Source: Collinsella aerofaciens
GTDB lineage: Bacteria; Actinomycetota; Coriobacteriia; Coriobacteriales; Coriobacteriaceae
NCBI GenBank assembly: GCA_008671285.1
Contig: RPYR01000034.1
Coordinates: forward strand, 1-6,570
Direction of reading: 5' to 3'
DNA length: 6,570 nt
Below, piece after piece: positions 1 through 5,599 of the stretch. How positions within the stretch are numbered: position 1 is the stretch's first letter; every line of letters starts with the position of its first letter. The notes beneath the pieces are model-generated. The model saw nothing but the letters and a program-made list of their open reading frames with translations. It was not told where the DNA came from and made no database searches. A program made the translations under genes and the position numbers.

Positions 1-1
1 C

Positions 2-508
2 ATCGACGACGCCGAGGGCGATATGCGCAAGATCGTCGTCTTCGCTGCCGAGGATGCCGCTGAGGGCCTGGTCGAGCTTGCCAACAAGAAGGAGAAGCTC
101 CTGCCCGAGCTTTCTTACGAGGAGGCCACCGAGCTGATGGCCGCTCTCGATAAGGTTATCGCTCCGCTCGTCGCCATGGGCCTGGACGAGGATCGCGGTC
201 CTCGCGGCGGCCGTGACGACCGTGGTGGCCGTGGCGGCGACCGTGGCGGTCGCGGCGGCTTTGGCGATCGTGGTGGCCGTGGCGGCGACCGTGGCGGTCG
301 CGGTGGCGATCGCGGTGGCCGCGGCGGCTTTGGTGACCGTGGCGGCGACCGTGGTGGCCGTGGCGGCTTTGGTGGCAACCGTGGTGGCTATGGCGACCGC
401 GGCGGCAACCGTGGCGGCTTCGGCGGCAACCGTGGTAACGACCGCGGCGGTCGCGGTGGCGACCGTGGCGGCCGCAACGGTGGCGGCTTCCGCGGTAACC
501 GTTTTTAG
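2..508 (+). CDS. C-terminal part of a protein with a long RGG-repeat tail (5' end outside window)
   Basis: I do not recognise the family of the folded part. The frame is open to the window edge, and the first internal ATG (23) has no convincing Shine-Dalgarno before it, so the gene probably starts upstream and is cut by the window. Numbered from that ATG, residues 1-55 look folded: a short hydrophobic strand (KIVVFAAED) and a helical acidic segment (LSYEEATELMAALDKVIAPLV). From about residue 56 to the end (161) the protein is almost only Arg, Gly and Asp/Asn with spaced Phe/Tyr, in units such as RGGRGGD and RGGRGGFGD; I count about 20 RGG triplets. Such tails are known in RNA-binding proteins, for example some DEAD-box helicases and cold-shock-type proteins, where they are disordered and bind RNA. 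An RNA-related role is therefore an inference from composition only. It ends FRGNRF-stop, and an inverted repeat begins at the stop codon. Confidence 0.75.
   Translation: MDDAEGDMRKIVVFAAEDAAEGLVELANKKEKLLPELSYEEATELMAALDKVIAPLVAMGLDEDRGPRGGRDDRGGRGGDRGGRGGFGDRGGRGGDRGGRGGDRGGRGGFGDRGGDRGGRGGFGGNRGGYGDRGGNRGGFGGNRGNDRGGRGGDRGGRNGGGFRGNRF
213..497 (+). repeat. Degenerate short tandem repeat encoding the RGG tail
   Basis: The DNA is built from imperfect tandem units of about 21 and 27 bp (for example CGTGGTGGCCGTGGCGGCGAC), encoding RGGRGGD and RGGRGGFGD. Codons alternate among CGT/CGC and GGT/GGC, so the protein repeat is much more regular than the DNA. The repetition opens two long spurious frames (Pro-Pro-Arg on the minus strand, Val-Ala on plus), which are not genes. 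Repeat number may differ between strains by slippage; that is inference. Confidence 0.8.
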
Positions 509-536
509 TTACGGCGTTTTACCAAACGCCGTAACT
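507..536. repeat. 13-bp perfect inverted repeat overlapping the stop codon of the RGG gene
   Basis: Arm AGTTACGGCGTTT (507-519) is followed by a 4-nt loop (TACC) and the exact complement AAACGCCGTAACT (524-536). The left arm uses the last two bases of the TAG stop at 506-508. No T-run follows on either strand, so it is not a standard intrinsic terminator. It could protect the 3' end of the mRNA or act with the terminator hairpin further downstream. Confidence 0.7.
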
Positions 537-664
537 GGCCGACGCTGCGCGCCCACCAGAGCGACAACTTGTCATTCAAAGAGGACGGCATGACCAGAAG
601 GTCTATGCCGTCCTCTTTTCATGCCAATTTGTTCGCTCTGGTGGGCGCTCGCTCTGTCGGTGCC
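537..664. repeat. Nested palindromic element (outer stem enclosing a terminator hairpin)
   Basis: The outer arms are 549-567 (GCGCCCACCAGAGCGACAA) and 629-648, complementary over 19 bp with one bulged base. Weaker pairing continues outward (CCGAC at 539-543 with GTCGG at 656-660). Inside lies a second, independent hairpin (578-618). There is no coding potential. The size (about 128 bp) and end-to-end palindromy resemble a small palindromic repeat or MITE carrying its own terminator. Whether it is repeated in the genome cannot be seen here. Confidence 0.6.
578..620. terminator. Intrinsic terminator, probably bidirectional
   Basis: A 14-bp perfect stem pairs AAAGAGGACGGCAT (578-591) with ATGCCGTCCTCTTT (605-618), and is extended by GACC/GGTC near the loop. 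The right arm runs into TTTT on the plus strand, and the left-hand AAA gives a shorter U-run on the minus strand. It lies about 70 nt after the stop of the RGG gene and is the best terminator for it. It could also stop pdxST transcripts arriving from the other side. Confidence 0.75.
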
Positions 665-703
665 AAAACATCGACATTGCCATGATCCAGACCTGCTAAA
701 AGA

Positions 704-759
704 TAGTCGTTGGGGACGTTCTTGTTTGACTGGCCATTTAAGAGCGTCCCCAACGACTA
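704..759. repeat. Long inverted repeat, REP-like hairpin
   Basis: Arm TAGTCGTTGGGGACG (704-718) is perfectly complementary to 745-759. Pairing extends inward by about 5 bp if G-U pairs are allowed, leaving a loop of roughly 15 nt. Read on the minus strand it begins GTAG, the tetranucleotide that often precedes the palindrome in REP sequences, and is followed by CTTTTA, so weak terminator activity for pdxT is possible. REP identity is inference; no REP-associated transposase is in the window. Confidence 0.65.
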
Positions 760-767
760 CATAGCAT

Positions 768-831
768 GAGAGTGGATAATCTCCCGGTTTGAGCCCATAT
801 TCATGCTCAAGGAGGGAGATTATCCACTCTC
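768..831. repeat. Long inverted repeat, 18-bp perfect arms, downstream of pdxT
   Basis: GAGAGTGGATAATCTCCC (768-785) is perfectly complementary to 814-831. Inside it, TTGAGC (789-794) pairs with GCTCAA (805-810), giving a two-tier hairpin with a 10-nt loop. It ends 23 bp from the pdxT stop codon. No T-run follows on either strand, so it is not a classic terminator; it may instead block 3'-to-5' decay of the pdxST mRNA. It differs in sequence from the neighbouring hairpins. Confidence 0.7.
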
Positions 832-854
832 GTTTCGTTGGTTGCTTTCGATGC

Positions 855-1442
855 CTAAATTTGTACGAACATTTCGTGGAGGCGGGTGTCTTCGTCGAGT
901 TCGGGGTGGAAGGTTACGCCGAGCTGGTTGCCCTGACGGGCGGCGACGATACGGCCGTCGACTTTCGCTAAAGCCTCGGCATCGCCGTGCACCTCAACGA
1001 TGCGGGGTGCACGGATAAACGTCAGCGGCACTTCACCGTTGATGCCGGATACCTGCCCCTTGGTTCGAAAGCTGCCGAGCTGTCTGCCGTAGGCATTGCG
1101 CTCGACAAGTACATCCATGGTTGCCAAACGCGGCGTGCCCTTATCGTCATGGGCGGCAAGGTCGTGAGCCAGTAGAATCAGGCCGGCGCAGGTGCCCAGG
1201 ACGGGCATGCCTTCAGCGATACGGGCACGAAGCTCCTCGAGCATGCCCAACTCATCAAGCAGCTTCCCCTGAACGGTGGACTCGCCGCCGGGAAGTACCA
1301 GACGGTCAAAGTCCTGCTTCAAATCGGCCGCCTGCCTCAGCTCAATACAGTGTGCGCCAAGCCCGGATAGTCTTGCCTCGTGCTCGGCAAAAGCGCCTTG
1401 GACCGCCAGCACGGCGACCGTTTGGTCTGCATAATCGCTCAT
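855..1442 (-). CDS. pdxT: Pyridoxal 5'-phosphate synthase glutaminase subunit PdxT
   Basis: PdxT hydrolyses glutamine and passes ammonia through a tunnel to PdxS for cytosolic PLP synthesis. The 195-aa product has the usual family length and is a class I glutamine amidotransferase. It shows the N-terminal VAVLAVQGAFAEH segment, PGGEST (51-56), the nucleophile elbow GTCAGL with Cys85, and a C-terminal VTFHPEL giving His179 and Glu181 of the catalytic triad. The start is set by AAAGGA about 6 nt before the ATG. The gene begins 20 nt after the pdxS stop, so the two are surely co-transcribed. Its stop codon is followed by a cluster of hairpins shared with the convergent upstream gene. Nothing in the sequence looks damaged. 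Confidence 0.97.
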   Translation of the reverse strand: MSDYADQTVAVLAVQGAFAEHEARLSGLGAHCIELRQAADLKQDFDRLVLPGGESTVQGKLLDELGMLEELRARIAEGMPVLGTCAGLILLAHDLAAHDDKGTPRLATMDVLVERNAYGRQLGSFRTKGQVSGINGEVPLTFIRAPRIVEVHGDAEALAKVDGRIVAARQGNQLGVTFHPELDEDTRLHEMFVQI

Positions 1443-1462
1443 GTGCGATCCTTTCTGCCGGA

Positions 1463-2353
1463 CTAGCGTCCGCGCTCCTCCATGATGATTTCGATCTCGT
1501 CGGCGTTGATGCCCACCATGGCCTCGCCCAGGTCCTCCGAAAGCTCGGCGATGAGCTTGGCATCGGTGAAGTTTGCCACGGCCTTGACGATGGCGGCGGC
1601 GCGCTTGGCGGGGTCGCCGCTCTTAAAGATGCCCGAGCCGACAAAGACGCCCTCGGCGCCCAGTTGCATCATCAGCGCGGCGTCGGCAGGGGTCGCTACG
1701 CCGCCGGCGGCAAAGTTCACAACGGGAAGCTTGCCCGTGGCATGGACCTCGCGCACCAGCTCGACCGGAACCTGCAGTTGCTTGGCTGCCTCAAAGAACT
1801 CATCATCGCGCAGGGCAACAACGTCACGGATCTGCTTTTGGATCTTGCGCATGTGACGCACGGCCTGAACGACGTCGCCCGTACCCGGCTCACCCTTGGT
1901 GCGAATCATAGTGGCGCCCTCGGCAACACGGCGCAACGCCTCGCCCAGATCGCGGGCGCCGCAGACAAACGGCACGTCAAACTGGGTCTTGTCGATGTGA
2001 TAGACGTCATCGGCGGGGGAGAGAACCTCGGACTCATCGATGTAGTCGATCTCGATGGCCTGCAGGACCTGCGCCTCGACGATGTGACCGATGCGGCACT
2101 TGGCCATGACGGGGATGGAGACGGCCTCCTGGATGCCCTTGATCATCTTGGGGTCGCTCATGCGCGAGACGCCGCCTGCGGCACGGATGTCGGCCGGGAT
2201 GCGCTCGAGAGCCATGACGGCGCAGGCGCCTGCCTCCTCGGCGATGCGTGCCTGCTCGGGCGTGGTAACGTCCATGATGACGCCGCCCTTGAGCATCTGC
2301 GCGAGCTCGCGATTGAGTTTGACGCGGTCGGCCTTGCTGTTCTGTTCTGCCAT
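1463..2353 (-). CDS. pdxS: Pyridoxal 5'-phosphate synthase subunit PdxS
   Basis: PdxS condenses ribose 5-phosphate, glyceraldehyde 3-phosphate and PdxT-derived ammonia to PLP (the DXP-independent route). It is a (beta/alpha)8 barrel that forms a dodecamer. With the chosen start the protein has 296 aa, close to the usual 290-295. Family landmarks are visible: VIMDV with Asp28, [10 protein letters not shown] with the Schiff-base Lys85, [10 protein letters not shown] with the second lysine Lys153, and the phosphate-binding [13 protein letters not shown] and GSGIFKS segments. I chose the ATG at 2351-2353 ([10 protein letters not shown]) because AAGGGAG lies just upstream. Two earlier in-frame ATGs would add 7-9 residues without a ribosome site. 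First gene of the pdxST operon, divergent from the MocR regulator. Confidence 0.98.
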   Translation of the reverse strand: MAEQNSKADRVKLNRELAQMLKGGVIMDVTTPEQARIAEEAGACAVMALERIPADIRAAGGVSRMSDPKMIKGIQEAVSIPVMAKCRIGHIVEAQVLQAIEIDYIDESEVLSPADDVYHIDKTQFDVPFVCGARDLGEALRRVAEGATMIRTKGEPGTGDVVQAVRHMRKIQKQIRDVVALRDDEFFEAAKQLQVPVELVREVHATGKLPVVNFAAGGVATPADAALMMQLGAEGVFVGSGIFKSGDPAKRAAAIVKAVANFTDAKLIAELSEDLGEAMVGINADEIEIIMEERGR

Positions 2354-2437
2354 GGTTGCTCCCTTGGTTGGCATGTGCATTGCTTGACGGAATATCCTAT
2401 CGGGGAGCTGGGTATGGCGAAATACTCAGTTTTCGAG

Positions 2438-2446
2438 ATAATAACA
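2438..2446 (-). promoter_or_regulatory. Candidate extended -10 promoter for pdxST
   Basis: On the minus strand this reads TGTTATTAT, a TGn extended -10 followed by TATTAT (5 of 6 consensus bases). No good -35 is found at 16-18 bp. The implied start is near 2431, leaving about 78 nt of leader before pdxS. An extended -10 without a -35 is typical of activator-dependent promoters, which fits control by a MocR protein. Assigned by eye. Confidence 0.35.
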
Positions 2447-2487
2447 AGGTCAGACTAATACCAGATTGAATGGCTTAATAAGGTCAG
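2442..2487. promoter_or_regulatory. Direct-repeat operator candidate for the MocR regulator
   Basis: TAACAAGGTCAG (2442-2453) and TAATAAGGTCAG (2476-2487) match at 11 of 12 bases and are 34 bp apart start to start, about three helical turns, so they lie on nearly the same DNA face. MocR proteins such as GabR and PdxR are known to bind widely spaced direct repeats as head-to-tail dimers. The first copy overlaps the candidate pdxST -10, and the second lies upstream of it and next to the regulator's start, so both pdxST and autoregulation could be affected. Binding is inferred. Confidence 0.5.
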
Positions 2488-2498
2488 GTGATAGGCTC

Positions 2499-3938
2499 AT
2501 GCTTGACTACAATTTGGAAAAACGCGGCGAAGCATCGCTCTATGAGTATGTTTACCAGCAAATTCGAGATGATATCGTAGCTGGACGCATTGCGGCGGGG
2601 GAGCATCTTCCGTCTAAGCGCGCCTTTGCCAGTCATCTGGGAATCAGTGTCATTACCATCGAGAATGCATATAGCCAGTTACTTGCCGAGGGCTATATTT
2701 GCTCAATGCCGCGTCGTGGCTACTACGCTTGCAAGCTTCCGGATGCACCGGTTTTGGCTTCGGCTGCGGAGGGCATCGACCGGGATGCCGTCTCTGTGGA
2801 CTCCGGCGTGCATGATGCCAGCGGACAGGTCGAGCGATTCGATGCGCTTTCTCCTTCCGCTTTGGAGGCGGCGCGGCTTTGGCAAAGCGCACTGCGGGCG
2901 ACGCTGGCATCCGAAGACGAGCGCGAGATCTTTTCGCCCGCACCGGCACAGGGCACCGTTCGGCTACGATGCGCAATTGCTCATCATCTGCGCGGGACGA
3001 GGGGTATGAATGTCGACCCCAATAACATTGTTATCGGCGCGGGCGCTCAGCTGCTCGATACCATGTTGGTTCAGTTGCTTGGCGCTGACAAGGTGTATGC
3101 CGTTGAGGACCCGGGCTATTTACGTCTGACGCGCATTTATCAGGCTATGGGCTGCAAAGTTCGACATATCCCGTTGGATGATGAGGGGGTGGACTTGAGC
3201 GCTCTGCAGAAAACCGGGACCGATGTACTTCACCTGATGCCGTCTCACCAATATCCAACCGGCCTTGTGACGAGCATTGCGCGTCGCTATGCGCTTCTGA
3301 GCGGGGCCGCCGAGCGACCAGGTCGGTATCTCATCGAAGATGACTTTGATTGTGAGTTTCGCCTTGCCGGGAAGCCGATTCCCGCGCTCGCGTCGATCGA
3401 TGCCGCCCGGGCGGTTATATACACCAACACGTTTTCGAAGAGCCTTTCATCGGCGTTGCGTTTGGCGTACATGGTGTTGCCCGATGAGTTAATGGAGCGG
3501 TTTAGGCGCAACCTTGGTTTCTACGCCTCGTCGGTGAGCTCTGTTGATCAGGTCGCTTTGGCGCGTTTGCTGGAATCGGGTGATTACGAGCGACATGTGA
3601 ACCGCGTGCGCGTTCGTGCTCGCGAGGCGCGTGATGGCCTGATGGCGCTTGTGCGGAAGGTATTTCCGGCAGGAGAGGTCTCGATCGAGCATACAGACGC
3701 GGGCCTTTGCTGCACCGTGGTTGCGCAGCGCGGAGCGGGTGGAAGCTCTTTTGTGCGGGCCCTTACGCGCTCGAGTATCCCTTTTGTCGATATCAGTGAC
3801 TGTTATTGGTGTGCCGATGGCGCGTCTGTCCCTGAAAACCCGACTCGAATCCTTGTACAGTATGACGATTTGAGTCCAAACGTGCTAAATACCTTGGAAT
3901 TGCAGCTAATGGGGGCACTCTGCAACCTAAGTGAGTAG
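2499..3938 (+). CDS. pdxR: MocR/GntR-type PLP-dependent regulator, probable PdxR
   Basis: The 479-aa protein matches the MocR architecture and length (GabR is also 479 aa). An N-terminal GntR winged helix-turn-helix occupies about residues 10-78 (SLYEYVYQQIRDDIVAGRI, LPSKRAFASHLGIS, then a wing ending RRGYYA). It is followed by a fold-type I aminotransferase-like domain with IEDDFDCEF (Asp281 for the pyridine nitrogen) and TFSKSL (Lys314 for the PLP Schiff base), spaced 33 residues apart as in GabR. The GabR-type Tyr of EDDYD is Phe here. Divergence from pdxST points to PdxR, which senses PLP and controls its synthesis; other MocR roles are possible. I chose ATG 2499 (AGGTG upstream) over a TTG at 2466. 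The last codons (Leu-Ser-Glu-stop) overlap a palindromic element. Confidence 0.85.
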   Translation: MLDYNLEKRGEASLYEYVYQQIRDDIVAGRIAAGEHLPSKRAFASHLGISVITIENAYSQLLAEGYICSMPRRGYYACKLPDAPVLASAAEGIDRDAVSVDSGVHDASGQVERFDALSPSALEAARLWQSALRATLASEDEREIFSPAPAQGTVRLRCAIAHHLRGTRGMNVDPNNIVIGAGAQLLDTMLVQLLGADKVYAVEDPGYLRLTRIYQAMGCKVRHIPLDDEGVDLSALQKTGTDVLHLMPSHQYPTGLVTSIARRYALLSGAAERPGRYLIEDDFDCEFRLAGKPIPALASIDAARAVIYTNTFSKSLSSALRLAYMVLPDELMERFRRNLGFYASSVSSVDQVALARLLESGDYERHVNRVRVRAREARDGLMALVRKVFPAGEVSIEHTDAGLCCTVVAQRGAGGSSFVRALTRSSIPFVDISDCYWCADGASVPENPTRILVQYDDLSPNVLNTLELQLMGALCNLSE

Positions 3939-4047
3939 ACTTTTAGCACTTTGGCGACCAGGCAGTTTTGTAGCAAGCTATCTACCTGCGGTTTTGAAAA
4001 GCAGGATGACCGGCCTGCTCGGGATGTTCAAAAAAGTCTACTCACTT
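3929..4047 (+). mobile_element. 119-bp palindromic MITE-like element, copy 1
   Basis: Terminal inverted repeats of 16 bp are perfect: AAGTGAGTAGACTTTT (3929-3944) and its complement (4032-4047). The interior is imperfectly self-complementary and has no coding capacity. A second copy of exactly the same length and orientation lies at 5348-5466, about 80% identical by my reading. The left end supplies the TAG stop (3936-3938) of the MocR gene. No clear target-site duplication is visible: left flank ACCT, right flank GCCG. The name MITE is inferred from size, inverted ends and repetition; the element could instead be a dedicated 3'-end hairpin. Confidence 0.75.
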
Positions 4048-4229
4048 GCCGCGCAAAGCTTCTACATGAGAAAAAATGGGGTTTTCAACAGGGTTTCGTC
4101 CAGCTCTCGGCAAGCTTTTGGCCAGTTGGGGAGGGCTGTTGAAAACTTGGCAGTCCGTTCGGCGCCATTTTTGCTGCGTTCGCGCCAATGCGTGACTGAT
4201 TGGGTTGAAATTCGTGTTTTCCTGTGCCT
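4048..4229. other. Gene-free spacer holding a second, unrelated inverted repeat
   Basis: No open frame here has coding character. GTTTTCAACAG (4081-4091) is perfectly complementary to 4136-4146, enclosing 44 nt with little internal pairing. The sequence is unlike the 119-bp element next to it. TTGAAA (4205-4210) and TATGAA (4229-4234), 18 bp apart, resemble a promoter but overlap the next gene's start, so they are doubtful. No convincing terminator was seen. Confidence 0.45.
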
Positions 4230-5357
4230 ATGAAGGATCTACTTTGTGACATATCAGCTTTTAGGTACTGGCGTTTGCCTCCTCAAGTCCGCGCTTTGTG
4301 TCCGCCGCTTCCACGACCGGAAGAAGACCGGCAGCGATATGATCTCGCCCGCAACCCGACGGCTGCGGTCGCGCTCGGTTTTCCGTTGTATACATTGGTT
4401 CGGACGAGAAACAAACGGACTTGTCCTGCCAGCATTAGGCAGCGGCTGTTTCTTGGTGAGCTCCCCAGGGAATCCGTGCTGGAAACGGAGCATGGGTTTT
4501 TGATTACGTCTCCTCTACTGACGGCATTCATCATGTCGCGGCACCTGACGGATCTCCAGCTTCTTTTGGTATTGGCGGAGATGTGTGGCTTGTTTGCGGT
4601 GTGCGCTCTGCCGGCGGCACTTGAGGCGGAGCTTTCGCGTGCAATTGATTCGGGCGCGATTTCGACAACGTTCGGTTGGGTGCGCTGCCCGTCCGAGGAC
4701 GGCACCGCCTCAAATTTATGGCGTCGAGACGCTTTGGTTTTGGGCGGAGACCTTGACCGTTTTTGTTCAGATGTTTGCGGGATGCGTTACGGCAATAGAT
4801 TTATGGCGGTATCGCAACTCGTTCCATTGGGTGCCGCGTCGCCTTTTGAGGTCGAGGCGTATTTGCTACTTGCACTGCCGCGATCCCTGGGAGGCGAAGG
4901 TTTTTGCGACATAGAGCTTAATGTTGAAGTGATGCTAGGCACAAGTGCTCGAGCGATTGTGGGAAAGTCCCGTATATATATCGACCTACTTCTTTCTTCA
5001 CCGGACGGTAGGCGACAGGTGGCCATTGAATGTCAGGGAAAGGCCTCGCACGGACGCGCAGGGGATGGCTTGCGTGACGCTGACCGCATGACGGCCCTTC
5101 AGGCCATGGGCTACGATGTGCTTCTCCTGACACACAGACAGATATCGGATGAGGATAGATTCCGCGCGATCGTTAAGGCCATATGCAGGATGCTCGATGC
5201 TGAATATCGTGATAAAAGCTCGGATGAGCAAAGGGCTGAGATATTACTCCGGTCTGAACTATTCATTGACTGGACAAAATTGGGAGTAATCGACGGAAAG
5301 ATGCCCGTTAGACACAAAACGGCTCAATCGTGGACGGCTGCGGTTCTAAGTGAGTAG
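4230..5357 (+). CDS. Accessory protein, AbiEi/DUF559-like with PD-(D/E)XK-type C-terminus
   Basis: The exact family is not certain. The 375-aa protein opens with MKDLLCDISAFRYWRLPP. Around residues 89-110 the segment HGFLITSPLLTAFIMSRHL resembles the 'G..VTSP..T..DLAR.L' motif of AbiEi-type antitoxin and DUF559 proteins. The C-terminal domain looks like a PD-(D/E)XK nuclease core of the DUF559/Vsr type: YIDLLL (Asp252), a strand with AIECQGKASH (Glu267, Gln269, His274), then RDADRMTALQAMGYDVLLLTHRQI. Gln takes the place of the usual Lys, so activity is uncertain. No signal peptide or clear membrane helix. ATG 4230 was chosen; GTG 4224 is possible, and neither has a good ribosome site. Third-position base use is more mixed than in pdxST. 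Palindromic elements flank it, and the downstream one provides the last codons Leu-Ser-Glu-stop. Possible roles are defence, toxin-antitoxin or element maintenance, all inferred. Confidence 0.7.
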   Translation: MKDLLCDISAFRYWRLPPQVRALCPPLPRPEEDRQRYDLARNPTAAVALGFPLYTLVRTRNKRTCPASIRQRLFLGELPRESVLETEHGFLITSPLLTAFIMSRHLTDLQLLLVLAEMCGLFAVCALPAALEAELSRAIDSGAISTTFGWVRCPSEDGTASNLWRRDALVLGGDLDRFCSDVCGMRYGNRFMAVSQLVPLGAASPFEVEAYLLLALPRSLGGEGFCDIELNVEVMLGTSARAIVGKSRIYIDLLLSSPDGRRQVAIECQGKASHGRAGDGLRDADRMTALQAMGYDVLLLTHRQISDEDRFRAIVKAICRMLDAEYRDKSSDEQRAEILLRSELFIDWTKLGVIDGKMPVRHKTAQSWTAAVLSE

Positions 5358-5466
5358 ACTTTTGGCACTTTGGCGACCAAGCCGTTTTGCAACAAGTCAT
5401 TTACCTGCGGCTTTATAAAGCAATATGGGTGGTGTGCTCGGCAAGTTCCAAAAAGTCTACTCACTT
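5348..5466 (+). mobile_element. 119-bp palindromic MITE-like element, copy 2
   Basis: Same length, orientation and terminal repeats as copy 1: AAGTGAGTAGACTTTT (5348-5363) and its complement (5451-5466). Differences, about 20 by eye, lie in the interior. The left end provides the stop (TAG 5355-5357) of the nuclease-like gene. Here the palindrome extends two bases outward on both sides (CTAAG.../...CTTAG), and GTTTTTG follows on the plus strand, so this copy could act as a terminator. Copy 1 shares the left CT but not the right AG. Confidence 0.75.
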
Positions 5467-5534
5467 AGTTTTTGACGAGAAGCCGATGCCGAAGGCGGTC
5501 CTATTTCAGGGCGTTAACAAGTTCGTGAGGCACG

Positions 5535-5565
5535 AAAAAGGCCCGAACCAATACGGTCCGGGCCT
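5535..5565 (-). terminator. Intrinsic terminator of the rubrerythrin gene
   Basis: Read on the minus strand, AGGCCCGGACC pairs with GGTTCGGGCCT (11 bp with one G-U pair, loop of about 5 nt) and is followed by TTTTT. It begins about 35 nt after the rubrerythrin stop codon. The G/C-rich stem and U-run make it a strong rho-independent terminator. Confidence 0.88.
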
Positions 5566-5599
5566 CATCGAGCTTGAGGTTATGTCTCAGGCGGTTGGC

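Noticed and set aside
115..593. Long frames over the RGG region: a minus-strand Pro/Arg frame (115-378) and a plus-strand Val/Ala frame (213-593)
   Set aside because: They are by-products of the GC-rich tandem repeat read in other frames; low complexity and no ribosome sites.
507..831. CRISPR-like array
   Set aside because: The inverted repeats here differ from each other and there are no regularly spaced identical direct repeats.
2354..2380. Earlier in-frame starts for pdxS (MHMPTKGAT...)
   Set aside because: No ribosome site upstream of them, while AAGGGAG stands at the right distance before the MAEQ start.
1121..2458. Plus-strand open frame of 445 codons
   Set aside because: It lies antisense to pdxT and pdxS, whose motifs are complete; it is a shadow caused by strong third-position G/C.
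4246..4503. Small plus-strand frame (85 codons) at the start of the nuclease-like gene
   Set aside because: It is out of frame inside the larger gene, which has recognisable motifs through its length; I see no evidence of a frameshift.
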